Of a stretch of DNA of 64,000 nt, positions 28,262 through 36,417 are shown in pieces; positions within the stretch are counted from its first letter, which is position 1, and every line of letters begins with the position of its first letter. A program made the position numbers and the translations under genes. The notes under the pieces were generated by a model. It saw only the letters and a list, made by a program, of their open reading frames with translations. It was not told the origin of the DNA and did no database searches. Source of the stretch: Chloroflexota bacterium (GTDB lineage: Bacteria > Chloroflexota > Dormibacteria > Dormibacterales > Dormibacteraceae); assembly GCA_005882115.1 (NCBI GenBank), contig VBEG01000039.1, positions 1 to 64,000 on the forward strand. The letters run 5' to 3'.

Positions 28262-29098
28262 ATGGAGTCGCCAGAGGACAAGAACGGGGCGGAGTCGCTG
28301 CAGGAGACCGGTGCTCTACGGTCGTGGGTCGTAGGTGGCACCAGACGAACGGCCATCGACCCGCGGCGCCGCTCCGGGGCCAACGCCAAGGCGCGGCGCT
28401 TGCTCACGTCAGACGAAGCACGAAGAGCAGGCGTTTATGGGGGTTGGCTCGGCCTCGTCGCCGCCTTGCAGCGTCACACCGTCCGCGACGCCATGGCCGA
28501 GATGCCCAAGGAAGATCGCAACATTCTCACATTGGCCTACCTCCATGGCCACACGAACGACCAGATCGCGCAGGCACTGAACGTTTCAGTCAGGACCGTG
28601 AGCAGGCGCTTGACGAACGCGCTCGGAAAGCTCGAAGAGCATGTCACCAGCCTGGGTGTCTGGATGCTGTCGGCGGTCCTGCTGGTGCTCGCCTCGCTGC
28701 GGAATCTGCGCGAGCACCAGGCGATCACCATCGCGGCGGTGGGTGCGGCGACGGTGGTTGCCATCGGGGTGGTTGCTTCGAACCCGGCAGCGGCGCCGGC
28801 AAAAAGTGCCCTCGCCCCGTCGACCGGTCATTCGATAGCCGCTGCCCTGCCCGTGGATTCTGATCCCGCTCTGACGCAAGCAGTGACGAGCGCGAGCGTT
28901 GAGCACGCGGCTACCGCGGCGGTCAACGCGGCCAAGCCGGCCCACAAGCCGTCTCAGGAGACGGTGGAGGCGACCAATGGATGCGGAGGCAACCCGACCA
29001 GTGCGCCTCCATCGGTTCCGGTCGGACCGCGTGGACCCGGTCCGCACAGTGCCCCTGTAACTCATCCTGGCAAGGGAGGCTGCGGCCCGAACGCGTAG
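28262..29098 (+). CDS. Sigma-region-4-like HTH protein with membrane helices
   Basis: A 278-residue protein. About residues 80-135 form a sigma-70 region 4 type helix-turn-helix (MPKEDRNILTLAYLHGHTND, QIAQALNVSVRTVSRRLTNA). Two hydrophobic segments (VWMLSAVLLVLASL and ITIAAVGAATVVAIGVVAS) follow, then a long Ala/Pro-rich, probably exported tail ending GKGGCGPNA. No region 2 is present, so it is not a complete sigma factor. It may be a membrane-tethered regulator or an anti-sigma-like protein. ATG 28262 was preferred over a TTG at 28244. Confidence 0.65.
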   Translation: MESPEDKNGAESLQETGALRSWVVGGTRRTAIDPRRRSGANAKARRLLTSDEARRAGVYGGWLGLVAALQRHTVRDAMAEMPKEDRNILTLAYLHGHTNDQIAQALNVSVRTVSRRLTNALGKLEEHVTSLGVWMLSAVLLVLASLRNLREHQAITIAAVGAATVVAIGVVASNPAAAPAKSALAPSTGHSIAAALPVDSDPALTQAVTSASVEHAATAAVNAAKPAHKPSQETVEATNGCGGNPTSAPPSVPVGPRGPGPHSAPVTHPGKGGCGPNA

Positions 29099-29115
29099 CC
29101 GTCTGCTTGGGGCCG

Positions 29116-29574
29116 CTACGCGGTCTCAGGCGAGACCTTCAGGGCGAGGAAAAAGGTGACGTCGCCTTCGGGCCAGGTCCCGGACACCGCGTAGACGTAG
29201 ACCCCGGCCTCGTCGTCCTGGACTTGCGGCTGGGCAAATGTCCGCGGAGCCGTGGTCGCGATTGCCGACGGACTTCCCGGACCGTAGACGAGGTCGACCG
29301 TGAAGCGGCGCAGCTGAAACAAAGGGTGGAAGACGATCTGTATGTCGTAGCCGCCGGCGGTCGCGTACGGCTTCAGGTCGCCCATCCGCAGCAGGGTTTC
29401 CGCCCCCGGGCTGTCGGCGCACGCAGCGTGGCCACCGCTGTTCCAGCAGTAGCTCCCTCGGGGCAGCTCGATCGATGCCCCGTACAGCTCGGCCGTCGCC
29501 GTTGGCAGCGGCGACCCGTCTGGAACGCATCCCGCGAGGAGCACCAACGCGATGAGAAAAGGACCCACCTTCAT
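29116..29574 (-). CDS. Predicted lipoprotein, unknown function
   Basis: A 152-residue exported protein. The signal peptide MKVGPFLIALVLLAGC has a clear lipobox (LAGC), so the mature protein would be lipid-anchored at its Cys. The body includes PRGSYCWNSGGHAACAD, in which two Cys may pair, and a beta-rich C-terminus. I recognise no family. Confidence 0.7.
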   Translation of the reverse strand: MKVGPFLIALVLLAGCVPDGSPLPTATAELYGASIELPRGSYCWNSGGHAACADSPGAETLLRMGDLKPYATAGGYDIQIVFHPLFQLRRFTVDLVYGPGSPSAIATTAPRTFAQPQVQDDEAGVYVYAVSGTWPEGDVTFFLALKVSPETA

Positions 29575-29639
29575 GGCTGAGGAAACGATGGCATGCCGAC
29601 CTCGTAACGACGAAGGGCGAGTGCTGACTCCAGCCGAGA

Positions 29640-30062
29640 CTAGGGAGCCGCCTCCACCTTCTTCTTCAAACCGGCGAGCACAGCGTTGAAGGTCTTGAGG
29701 ATCTGGCCGCTCATCATCGGCCCGACCAGGGGGGCCAGCAACCCGCGAGGTTCGAATCCCTGCGTGATCTGACTCCCGGCGCCCCTGGAGCCGATCGTCG
29801 CGCGGATCGCCATCTTGGTCCCGGGCAGCGCGGTGCTTTCAAGCTCGAAGGATCGACCCTCCTCGAAATGCGTCACCACGACATCGTGCTTGCCGCCCGA
29901 CCTCGTGTTGATCATCCCCGTCGCACCGAGCTTGAGGGGCCCGTCGAGGCGGGATTCCTTCATGTCAGGGTTCCACTCCGGCCATTGATTCACGTTTGAC
30001 CAGACCTGCCACACCCTGGCCGGCGCAGCAGTGGTCTCCAGCGACGCCTCTCGAAACGCCAT
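29640..30062 (-). CDS. SRPBCC-family protein
   Basis: A 140-residue START/Bet v1-like (SRPBCC) protein. Typical opening MAFREASLETTAAPARVWQV-WSNVNQWPEWNPD, GPLKLGATGMI, and a C-terminal amphipathic helix (MMSGQILKTFNAVLAGLKKK). Such proteins bind hydrophobic ligands or act as polyketide cyclases; the ligand here is unknown. It stands alone between two minus-strand genes. Confidence 0.8.
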   Translation of the reverse strand: MAFREASLETTAAPARVWQVWSNVNQWPEWNPDMKESRLDGPLKLGATGMINTRSGGKHDVVVTHFEEGRSFELESTALPGTKMAIRATIGSRGAGSQITQGFEPRGLLAPLVGPMMSGQILKTFNAVLAGLKKKVEAAP

Positions 30063-30134
30063 ATCGTCCCTCCTTCCAGCCCTAAAGAAGCCACCTTCAG
30101 AATCGCGGTTTGGAATTTACACTCCGCACCCGAG

Positions 30135-30443
30135 TCATATCCGAAATCCGATGACCAAAAGGGCGATGGCACCGATCGTGCGGAGCAGAAAGCCACCGAC
30201 GACTGTCATCCGAGCGACCCTGGAGAGGCTGGCCCACCCGCCGGTCATCAATACGGCTGCCGGTCGGAGAACCGCTCCCGCGAGAAGACCAAGGACAAAC
30301 ACCGCGACGCCGAGTCGCACCAGGACTCGATTTCCCTGACCCGGCCCCAGGGCGACAACGAACAGGATTAGCGCCAGCACATACGGAGCGAACGTGGCGC
30401 CGAGGATGCCGAAAAGCACGCGCCGTCGGCTGGACCAGTCCAC
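30135..30443 (-). CDS. Hypothetical membrane protein
   Basis: A 102-residue protein with GTG start and about three hydrophobic segments (LGATFAPYVLALILFVVALG, LGVAVFVLGLLAGAVL, FLLRTIGAIALLVIGFRI). It begins with a basic patch (SSRRR). No family recognised. It is divergent from the HtrA-like protease gene and separated from it by about 115 bases that should hold both promoters. Confidence 0.6.
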   Translation of the reverse strand: MDWSSRRRVLFGILGATFAPYVLALILFVVALGPGQGNRVLVRLGVAVFVLGLLAGAVLRPAAVLMTGGWASLSRVARMTVVGGFLLRTIGAIALLVIGFRI

Positions 30444-30557
30444 TCTCTAACCTAGGTTCTCAGGAAACGTTAAGGATCCATCGAGTTGGCTCAAAGGTTG
30501 CGGGGCCAATCTAGAGCACAAATCGAAGCTTCAGAGAGTTTCCGGAGGTAGACCCAG

Positions 30558-31841
30558 ATGACAGACGAGAATCCACAAGAACCGGGACAGCCGCAGCTGA
30601 CCCCGCGCGAACCCACACTGCTGCCGCCGCCCAGCTACGCGCCGATGGGACCGCCGCCAAGCTGGGCGCCACCTCAGCCGCCGCCCCCGACCTCGGTCTG
30701 GAGCCGGATCGCGGCGTACGTCGTCCTGATCGCCGTGGTCGCGGCTGCGGCCGGCGCCGGAATCGGATGGAGTCTCGCCCGAGCGGTCAATACGCACCAG
30801 ATCGCGCAGTCCACCACACAGACGCCGGCGCCGATCACTCCGACCACGCCGATCACGCCGGTCACGCCAGGCACGGGTTCCTCCAACGCGAGCGCCGCCG
30901 CGATCGCGGCGAGGGTGGGCCCCGCCATCGTTGACATCAACACCACGCTCGGTTCGAGTCAGGCGGCAGGGACCGGCATGCTGATCAGCTCCACCGGCGA
31001 GATCCTGACCAACAACCACGTGGTCAGTGGGTCGACGAGCATCACAATCACCGTGGAGGGCCAGTCCAGCACTTTCACAGCGCATGTCGTTGGAGTTGAC
31101 GTCTCGCAGGACGTCGCAGTGATCCAGATCGACCAGAGCGTGTCCGGACTTCCGACTGTTACGTTCGCCGATTCCTCGTCGCTGCAGGTTGGCGACACCG
31201 TGGTCACCCTGGGCAACGCCCTCGGCCAGGGCGGCGCGCCGCACGTGACACAGGGCCAGGTGACCGCGCTCAATCAAACCATCACGGCGAGCGAGGGTGC
31301 CGGCAGCGCGGAAACCCTCAGCGGGATGATCCAGAGCGATGCCGTCATCTACCAGGGCGACTCCGGTGGGGCGCTCGTCAACACCTCGAGTCAGGTCGTC
31401 GGCATGATCACGGCGGGCGAGGCCCAAGGATTCCGCTCCGCGGCGTCCAGCACCGGCTACGCGATCGCGTCCAACACCGCGGTCGGCGTCGCCAACCGGA
31501 TACGCGCCCACGAGCAGGCCGCGGACCTCACGTATGGCCAGGTTGGGTACCTCGGGGTCGCAGTGCAGAGCATCGATGCCTCCGGCGCTTCACAGCTCGG
31601 TCTCAATGTCAGTTCGGGTGCGCTGGTGTCTGCAGCGCCCCTATCGGGCACACCCGCGGCCTCGGCCGGCATCACAAGAGGCTCCGTCATCACCAAGGTC
31701 GGCGGATCGTCGGTCACCTCGGCCGACACTCTCGGAACCGCGGTCAAGTCGCACAAGCCTGGCGACAGAGTGTCCGTGACCTGGGTCAACACGAGCGGAT
31801 CGCACACGGCCATCGTGACCCTCGGTGGGGTGAACCCCTAA
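30558..31841 (+). CDS. HtrA/DegP-like S1C serine protease with PDZ domain
   Basis: A 427-residue membrane-anchored protease. A Pro-rich cytosolic N-terminus (PPPSYAPMGPPPSWAPP) precedes one membrane helix (AAYVVLIAVVAAAAGAGIGW). The trypsin-like domain has the triad His in TNNHVV, Asp in DVAVIQID and Ser in YQGDSGGAL. A C-terminal PDZ domain follows (YLGVAVQSIDASG, GSVITKVGGSSVTSADTL). Family members degrade or refold damaged extracytoplasmic proteins under stress. ATG 30558 follows CGGAGGT, a good ribosome site. Confidence 0.92.
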   Translation: MTDENPQEPGQPQLTPREPTLLPPPSYAPMGPPPSWAPPQPPPPTSVWSRIAAYVVLIAVVAAAAGAGIGWSLARAVNTHQIAQSTTQTPAPITPTTPITPVTPGTGSSNASAAAIAARVGPAIVDINTTLGSSQAAGTGMLISSTGEILTNNHVVSGSTSITITVEGQSSTFTAHVVGVDVSQDVAVIQIDQSVSGLPTVTFADSSSLQVGDTVVTLGNALGQGGAPHVTQGQVTALNQTITASEGAGSAETLSGMIQSDAVIYQGDSGGALVNTSSQVVGMITAGEAQGFRSAASSTGYAIASNTAVGVANRIRAHEQAADLTYGQVGYLGVAVQSIDASGASQLGLNVSSGALVSAAPLSGTPAASAGITRGSVITKVGGSSVTSADTLGTAVKSHKPGDRVSVTWVNTSGSHTAIVTLGGVNP

Positions 31842-31888
31842 ACAAGACCGACTGTCACAAACCCGGCGCGCGCGGTGCTTGATTCACA

Positions 31889-32803
31889 GTGAGCACCGCG
31901 CAGCCGGTACTTCGCGCTCAGGCGCTGTCCAAGTCCTACGGCAAACGGCTGGCGGTCGACAGGCTCGACCTCGAGGTCGATCAGGCCGAGCTTTTCGGAT
32001 TTCTCGGGCCAAACGGAGCGGGGAAGACGACGACGATCCGAATGGCGCTCGGCCTCATCGCGCCGACCGGCGGCTCGATCGAGATCCTCGGCCAAGAGGT
32101 TGGTTCGCATCGCTCAAGGGTCCTGCCGCGGGTCGGCGCTCTTGTCGAGTCGCCGGCCCTCTATGGCTACCTGTCGGGCCGCGACAACCTCCGGGTCGTC
32201 GGAAACGTGCTGGGGGGCGTTTCGCACAAGCGCATCGACGAGGTGCTCGAGATCGTTTCGTTGGAAGGCCGCGATCGCGACCGTGTGCGGACTTACTCGC
32301 TGGGCATGAAGCAGCGGCTGGGCCTTGCCATCGCACTGCTCAACGATCCCGATCTTCTGATCCTCGACGAACCCGCGAACGGGCTCGACCCAGCTGGAAT
32401 CGTCAAGATGCGCGATCTGCTTAGGAACCTCGCTTCGTCGGGCAAGACCGTTTTCATCTCCAGCCACGTGTTGAGCGAGGTCCAGCAGATCTGCACGCGC
32501 GTCGCGATCATCAACCACGGAAAGCTCGTTCGCGTCGCGCCGGTTGCCGAGCTGATCGAGGCCCATGGCGAATTCGAGGTAAAGGTCGACTCGCCACATG
32601 ACCTGGCCGCCGCGCTGCATCTTCAACCTTGGGGCGCAGAGGCGCGCGCCGAAGACGGGTTGGTGATCACATCGGCTCCGGGCGGGAGCGGTCGTGAGAT
32701 GATCAGGTTCCTGGTCCAGAACGGCTTCGAAGCTGACGCGGTCAGCCCGCGGCACAAGGACCTCGAGGACATCTTCCTCAGTCTCACCGGAGCGGATTCA
32801 TGA
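31889..32803 (+). CDS. ABC transporter ATP-binding protein
   Basis: A 304-residue ABC-2-type ATPase. Walker A GPNGAGKTTTI, signature YSLGMKQRLGLA, Walker B LLILDEPANGLDP, and H-loop ISSHVLSE are intact, and the C-terminal accessory domain is complete (DLEDIFLSLTG). GTG start at 31889. Its stop overlaps the permease start (ATGA), so the two form an exporter operon. The substrate is not evident. The gene fragment at 22959-23174 resembles the C-terminal part of this kind of protein. Confidence 0.92.
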   Translation: MSTAQPVLRAQALSKSYGKRLAVDRLDLEVDQAELFGFLGPNGAGKTTTIRMALGLIAPTGGSIEILGQEVGSHRSRVLPRVGALVESPALYGYLSGRDNLRVVGNVLGGVSHKRIDEVLEIVSLEGRDRDRVRTYSLGMKQRLGLAIALLNDPDLLILDEPANGLDPAGIVKMRDLLRNLASSGKTVFISSHVLSEVQQICTRVAIINHGKLVRVAPVAELIEAHGEFEVKVDSPHDLAAALHLQPWGAEARAEDGLVITSAPGGSGREMIRFLVQNGFEADAVSPRHKDLEDIFLSLTGADS

Positions 32804-33681
32804 GCACGATCGCGCTGAGGCCGAGCTTCGTGGGGGCGGTGCGCGGTGAGGCGCTGAAGCTCAGCCGGCAGCTCAGCCTGTGGCTGACCCTGGCCGGTGG
32901 GGTCGTTCTACTGGCTGTCATCGTGCTGGCGATATCGGGCGCCTCCAACCTCAAGGAGTCCCTGGTAGCCAACCCGACCGCGTGGGCCTACAACATGCTG
33001 GAGGTCTTCGGGACGGTGTTTCAAATCGGATCGGGAATATTTCTCCTGATCTTCGGAGCCCGCCTCATCGCGATGGAGTATTCGTCCGGCACGATCCGGA
33101 TCCTCTACGCACGTGGAACAGGACGTTTGCGTTTGCTTCTCGCCAAGCTCTTCACGCTTGCGCTGGTCGGGATCGTGCTTTTCGCGGGCTACGTGCTCGT
33201 CGTCGGAGCGATCCTCGCGTTGATGATCCTTTCGTTGAGCGGCGACTTCGAGGGGATCTCGCAGATCTCCAATGAGTTCTGGAGCGACCTGGGTCGCTGG
33301 GCCGCGGTGCAAGGGATCAGCATGGGCATGGCCATTCTGCTGGCGGCGGCTGCGTCCGCCCTCGGCCGTTCGCTGGCCTTCGCCATCGCAGCCTCACTCG
33401 CGTTCTATCCCGCGGACAACTTCCTGACCATCCTCGAGATCCTGGCCATCCGAGCCACCGGTCACGACCAGCCATGGACCGCCATCAGCCAGTACCAGCT
33501 CGGACCGAACCTGAATGTCGTGCTGAATCTCATCGAGCCCGCCCATCGTTCCAGGCCGGCTTTCGCGGCGCCGCTTGCGGCGGTCGATGCGACGCATGCG
33601 TTGGCCGTGATCGGCGCGTTCGCTGTTGCGTTCGTTGCGATCGCGCTCTTCAGGACGCTCCGACCGGACGTCCTCGAGTAG
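32800..33681 (+). CDS. ABC transporter permease (ABC-2 type)
   Basis: A 293-residue membrane partner of the preceding ATPase. About six hydrophobic segments are visible, e.g. LWLTLAGGVVLLAVIVLAI, VFQIGSGIFLLIFGARLIAM and VGIVLFAGYVLVVGAILALM, with the EYSSGTIRILYARG motif between helices that is typical of ABC-2 permeases. It overlaps the ATPase gene by four bases. Confidence 0.88.
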   Translation: MSTIALRPSFVGAVRGEALKLSRQLSLWLTLAGGVVLLAVIVLAISGASNLKESLVANPTAWAYNMLEVFGTVFQIGSGIFLLIFGARLIAMEYSSGTIRILYARGTGRLRLLLAKLFTLALVGIVLFAGYVLVVGAILALMILSLSGDFEGISQISNEFWSDLGRWAAVQGISMGMAILLAAAASALGRSLAFAIAASLAFYPADNFLTILEILAIRATGHDQPWTAISQYQLGPNLNVVLNLIEPAHRSRPAFAAPLAAVDATHALAVIGAFAVAFVAIALFRTLRPDVLE

Positions 33682-33730
33682 GTCCTTTACAGCGCAGGCC
33701 CATCCGCCCGGCCTGTATCCTTGACGGATT

Positions 33731-33904
33731 GTGCGAATAGTCGTCAAGGACCCTGAGGAGTTCGAACAGGCGCTGCGCGAGTTCCGCCGCAAGGTGCAGG
33801 AGCAGGGACTCGTGCGCGAGATGCGACGCCGTTCGCACTACGTCCCGCCGGCCGAGGCGCGCAAGATCAAGAGCCTGCGCGCCCGGCGTCGAAGAACCCG
33901 GTAG
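33731..33904 (+). CDS. rpsU: 30S ribosomal protein S21
   Basis: A 57-codon gene from GTG 33731 to TAG 33902-33904. It encodes MRIVVKDPEEFEQALREFRR, KVQEQGLVREMRRRSHYVPP and a very basic tail ending RARRRRTR. This matches S21, which sits near the mRNA exit site of the 30S subunit and assists initiation. No Shine-Dalgarno sequence precedes the GTG. It lies just before a palindromic repeat and the 5S rRNA gene. Confidence 0.88.
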   Translation: MRIVVKDPEEFEQALREFRRKVQEQGLVREMRRRSHYVPPAEARKIKSLRARRRRTR

Positions 33905-33905
33905 T

Positions 33906-33956
33906 TAAGGGAACTCCTCCCCATTCTGGGGAGGTGGCCCGAAGGGCCGGAGGGGC
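33906..33956 (-). repeat. Double-hairpin palindromic repeat, after rpsU
   Basis: AACTCCTCCCCATTCTGGGG-AGGTGGCCCGAAGGGCCGGA-GGGGCC is nearly the same sequence as the first unit at 593 and the reverse complement of the gatB copy. It may serve as the rpsU terminator. Confidence 0.75.
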
Positions 33957-33970
33957 CAACCGCTACTCGG

Positions 33971-33976
33971 TATAAT
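33971..33976 (+). promoter_or_regulatory. -10 box of the 5S rRNA promoter
   Basis: TATAAT at 33971-33976 ends seven bases before the 5S gene start (GGTATAATTCCCGGG). The same ATAATTCC core occurs upstream of the genes at 35520 and 49056. No clear -35 box is seen. Confidence 0.6.
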
Positions 33977-33982
33977 TCCCGG

Positions 33983-34100
33983 GTTCGGTGACCATGGCGG
34001 AGGGGAGACACCCGTTCCCTTTCCGAACACGGAAGTTAAGCCCTCCAGCGCCGATGGTACTGTCGGGGCAACCCGGCGGGAGAGTAGGTCGTTGCCGAGC
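33983..34100 (+). rRNA. rrf: 5S ribosomal RNA (isolated)
   Basis: About 117 bases with 5S hallmarks: the terminal helix TTCGGTGACC pairing with GGTCGTTGCCGA, the loop B/C segment ACACCCGTTCCCTTTCCGAA-CACGGAAGTTAAG, and GGGAGAGTAGGTCG near the 3' end. No 16S or 23S gene lies within the window on either side, so this 5S gene has its own promoter. Confidence 0.93.
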
Positions 34101-34126
34101 ATCTTTGTTTGTGCGTGCGCCCGGCG

Positions 34127-34159
34127 AAGTCCCGCGCTCTTTCTGGGGTGGCGGGACTT
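34127..34159. terminator. Hairpin between 5S rRNA and flippase gene
   Basis: A perfect nine-base stem AAGTCCCGC / GCGGGACTT with a 15-base loop. It has no strong T run on either side. It lies between two convergent genes and could end both transcripts. Confidence 0.5.
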
Positions 34160-34162
34160 GAG

Positions 34163-35473
34163 TTATTGGACGGCCGGCTCAGGCTCGGCGAGCGATTCGG
34201 GACGCAGTTTCGGCAGCAGCAGGTAGCACCTGAAGCTGAGCAGCACCAGCAGCCCGACCAATGCGATCAAGACGTCGAGCACGACCTGACCGACGCGCGC
34301 GTGAAACAGGAAGATGAGCACGCCCTCGACCACGACGCCCAGGGCAAGGATCGGCACGAAGACGCGGTCGTGGACGGCCATGAAGAACTGCACGAGCAGG
34401 TTGTCGAGCGAGAGCGCGAGCCCGATCACACCCACCGGAAAAACGAGCGGTATGGCGTCGCGAAAGCTGGGTCCGAACAGGATGCCGACCACCAGACCGG
34501 GCGCGACGGCGAAAACAAGCAGCGCACCCGCGCCCAGGGCGGCGAGGATTCCGGCCGAGGACAGCAGGATTCGTCCCGGGTGGTGGCCCTTGGCCACGGC
34601 CTCGACGACCCGGGGAAACAGCACCTGGCTGACGCTCAACGTGAGGAAGTAGAGGATCGTCCCGATCTTGTTGAGCCCCCCGTAGATGCCGCCGTCGTGG
34701 AGGCTCAGGTAATGCTCGGCCAGGATGACGTCCTGGTTGTAAAGGATCTGCACGCCGATGATGCCGGCTGCGGCGGTCAGGGAGAAGCCGGCCATCACGC
34801 GCAGGCGCACGCGGGCCGGCTGCCGGCGGAAATGGTCGCGCAGGGAGAAAAGACCGAGGCAGAAGACAAAGGCGAGGCCCGCGAAAACCGCCGCCATCGC
34901 GCCCGAGACCGCGTATCCGGCTTTCAGAAGGAGCACGACGACGACCGTGCGGACGACCAGCTCAAGTGAGAGGTTGAGCGACAGCGAAGTAAATCGTTGG
35001 AGACCCTGCAGGATGCCGCGCGGGATCGCGACTTGCCAGATGAGCGCGATCGAGAAACCGAGGATCAGGATCGGGATGGTTGATCCGAGGTTTGCGAACT
35101 GCGCGATGTGACGTGCAAACAGGGTCGTGACGAGGATCAGAGCCAGACACGGGATTGCGATCAGGCGTACGGTCCTCGCCAGCAGCGAACGCACGCCGGG
35201 ATCGCCGCGAGCGTTGAGCATCGCGGTGTAGCGAGCGAGGACGACGACCAGGATCAGCGCGGGGCCGGTGCCCACCGCGTAGACGGCGATCAGAAACGCA
35301 ACCTGCCCATAGGTCGCGGGGCCGAGCACGCGACCGGCGATCGCGTGGTAGACAAATCCCCCGACGCCGGCGATCAATCCGCCGCTGAAAAGGACCAGAT
35401 TCTGGCGGACCAGACGGTTCCTCTGGAGGGTGGCCAGGCGCTGGCCGATCCCCAGTCTCGCGCCGGTCTGCAC
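34163..35473 (-). CDS. Polysaccharide flippase, Wzx/MATE-like
   Basis: A 436-residue polytopic membrane protein with about 12-14 hydrophobic segments. It begins LVRQNLVLFSGGLIAGVGGF and VLGPATYGQVAFLIAVY, typical of the oligosaccharide flippase family that moves lipid-linked sugar units across the membrane. It ends in a cytosolic tail. I chose GTG at 35473 because a longer frame runs into the divergent glycosyltransferase gene. A GATACAAT -10 box lies just upstream. Confidence 0.82.
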   Translation of the reverse strand: MQTGARLGIGQRLATLQRNRLVRQNLVLFSGGLIAGVGGFVYHAIAGRVLGPATYGQVAFLIAVYAVGTGPALILVVVLARYTAMLNARGDPGVRSLLARTVRLIAIPCLALILVTTLFARHIAQFANLGSTIPILILGFSIALIWQVAIPRGILQGLQRFTSLSLNLSLELVVRTVVVVLLLKAGYAVSGAMAAVFAGLAFVFCLGLFSLRDHFRRQPARVRLRVMAGFSLTAAAGIIGVQILYNQDVILAEHYLSLHDGGIYGGLNKIGTILYFLTLSVSQVLFPRVVEAVAKGHHPGRILLSSAGILAALGAGALLVFAVAPGLVVGILFGPSFRDAIPLVFPVGVIGLALSLDNLLVQFFMAVHDRVFVPILALGVVVEGVLIFLFHARVGQVVLDVLIALVGLLVLLSFRCYLLLPKLRPESLAEPEPAVQ

Positions 35474-35482
35474 TTCCCGACG

Positions 35483-35510
35483 ATTGTATCGAGCCCCCTG
35501 CGGGGATAAT
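35483..35510. promoter_or_regulatory. Divergent promoter region between flippase and glycosyltransferase
   Basis: Minus-strand TACAAT (in GATACAATCG) faces the GTG at 35473, and plus-strand GATAAT at 35505-35510 lies nine bases before ATG 35520. The two start codons are only 46 bases apart, so both transcripts should be leaderless or nearly so. Confidence 0.45.
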
Positions 35511-35519
35511 TCCAAGCCG

Positions 35520-36413
35520 ATGCCCGAACTTGCGAAGCCTGTCGTCTCGGCGCTTGTCGTCAGCCGCAACGCGAAAGACGAGCTTCTTCAGTGCCTGAAG
35601 TCGTTCTTCGCGAGTGCTGACGTCCCGGTTGAAGCCATCGTCGTCGACAACAATTCCTCCGACGGCTCACCGGCCGCCGTCACCGATGAGTTCCCGCAGG
35701 CCACCGTTCTCGTCCAGTCGAAAAACCTGGGCTACGGCCGGGCCGCGAACATCGGTCTCGAGCGCTGCCAGGGCCGTTTCGTCCTGCTCCTGAGCCCCAA
35801 CGTCCGGCTCGACCCGCAGTGTGTCGGGCGGCTCGCGGACCTCTTGCTCACCCGTCCCGACGCCGGCGCGGCCGGGCCGCGTCTGCTCCTGCCCGACGGC
35901 GGGCGGGATCCCGACGCGAGGCGTGCGTTCCCCATCCCCAGCACGCTCTTCTATCAGACGGTCGGCTTGAGCAGGCTCTTTCCCAGGAGCTCGCGCTTCG
36001 GCCGCCACAACATGGGGCACCTGCCGGAGTCGGACGTCCACGAGATGGACGCCGGCACCGCGGCCTGCTTGATGCTGAGGCGGTCTGCGCTCGACCGGGT
36101 CGGATTCTTCGACCCGCGCTACTTCATGTTCGGCGAGGACCTGGACCTCTGCTACCGGCTGAAGCTGGGCGGCTGGAAGATGTTCTATGTCCCGACGGCG
36201 AGCGCGATCCACCAGGTGAGGCCGCCGTCGCGAGAGCGTCAGCGCCAGATCTCGTACGAGCGGCACCGCGCGATGTGGACGTATCACTTCAAGCACCACT
36301 CGGAGGACGTATCGGCGTTCGGCAACGGGCTCGTATGGGCCCAGATCTGGGGTCGTTATGTGGCCGAGCGTGTCCGCGACACCGTCAAGCCCGACAAACG
36401 GGCCACCACCTGA
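35520..36413 (+). CDS. GT2-family glycosyltransferase, rhamnosyltransferase-like
   Basis: A 297-residue soluble glycosyltransferase. GT-A motifs: VSALVVSRNAKDELLQCL, AIVVDNNSSDGS, NLGYGRAANIGL, LLLSPNVRLD (in place of the usual DxD-type motif), MDAGTAACLMLRRSALDRVG, and FGEDLDLCYRLKLGGW. This is the WbbL/rhamnosyltransferase layout for cell-surface sugar chains. It is divergent from the flippase gene, which supports a role in exported polysaccharide. ATG 35520 was chosen because the promoter lies directly before it. Confidence 0.85.
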   Translation: MPELAKPVVSALVVSRNAKDELLQCLKSFFASADVPVEAIVVDNNSSDGSPAAVTDEFPQATVLVQSKNLGYGRAANIGLERCQGRFVLLLSPNVRLDPQCVGRLADLLLTRPDAGAAGPRLLLPDGGRDPDARRAFPIPSTLFYQTVGLSRLFPRSSRFGRHNMGHLPESDVHEMDAGTAACLMLRRSALDRVGFFDPRYFMFGEDLDLCYRLKLGGWKMFYVPTASAIHQVRPPSRERQRQISYERHRAMWTYHFKHHSEDVSAFGNGLVWAQIWGRYVAERVRDTVKPDKRATT

Positions 36414-36417
36414 GCCC

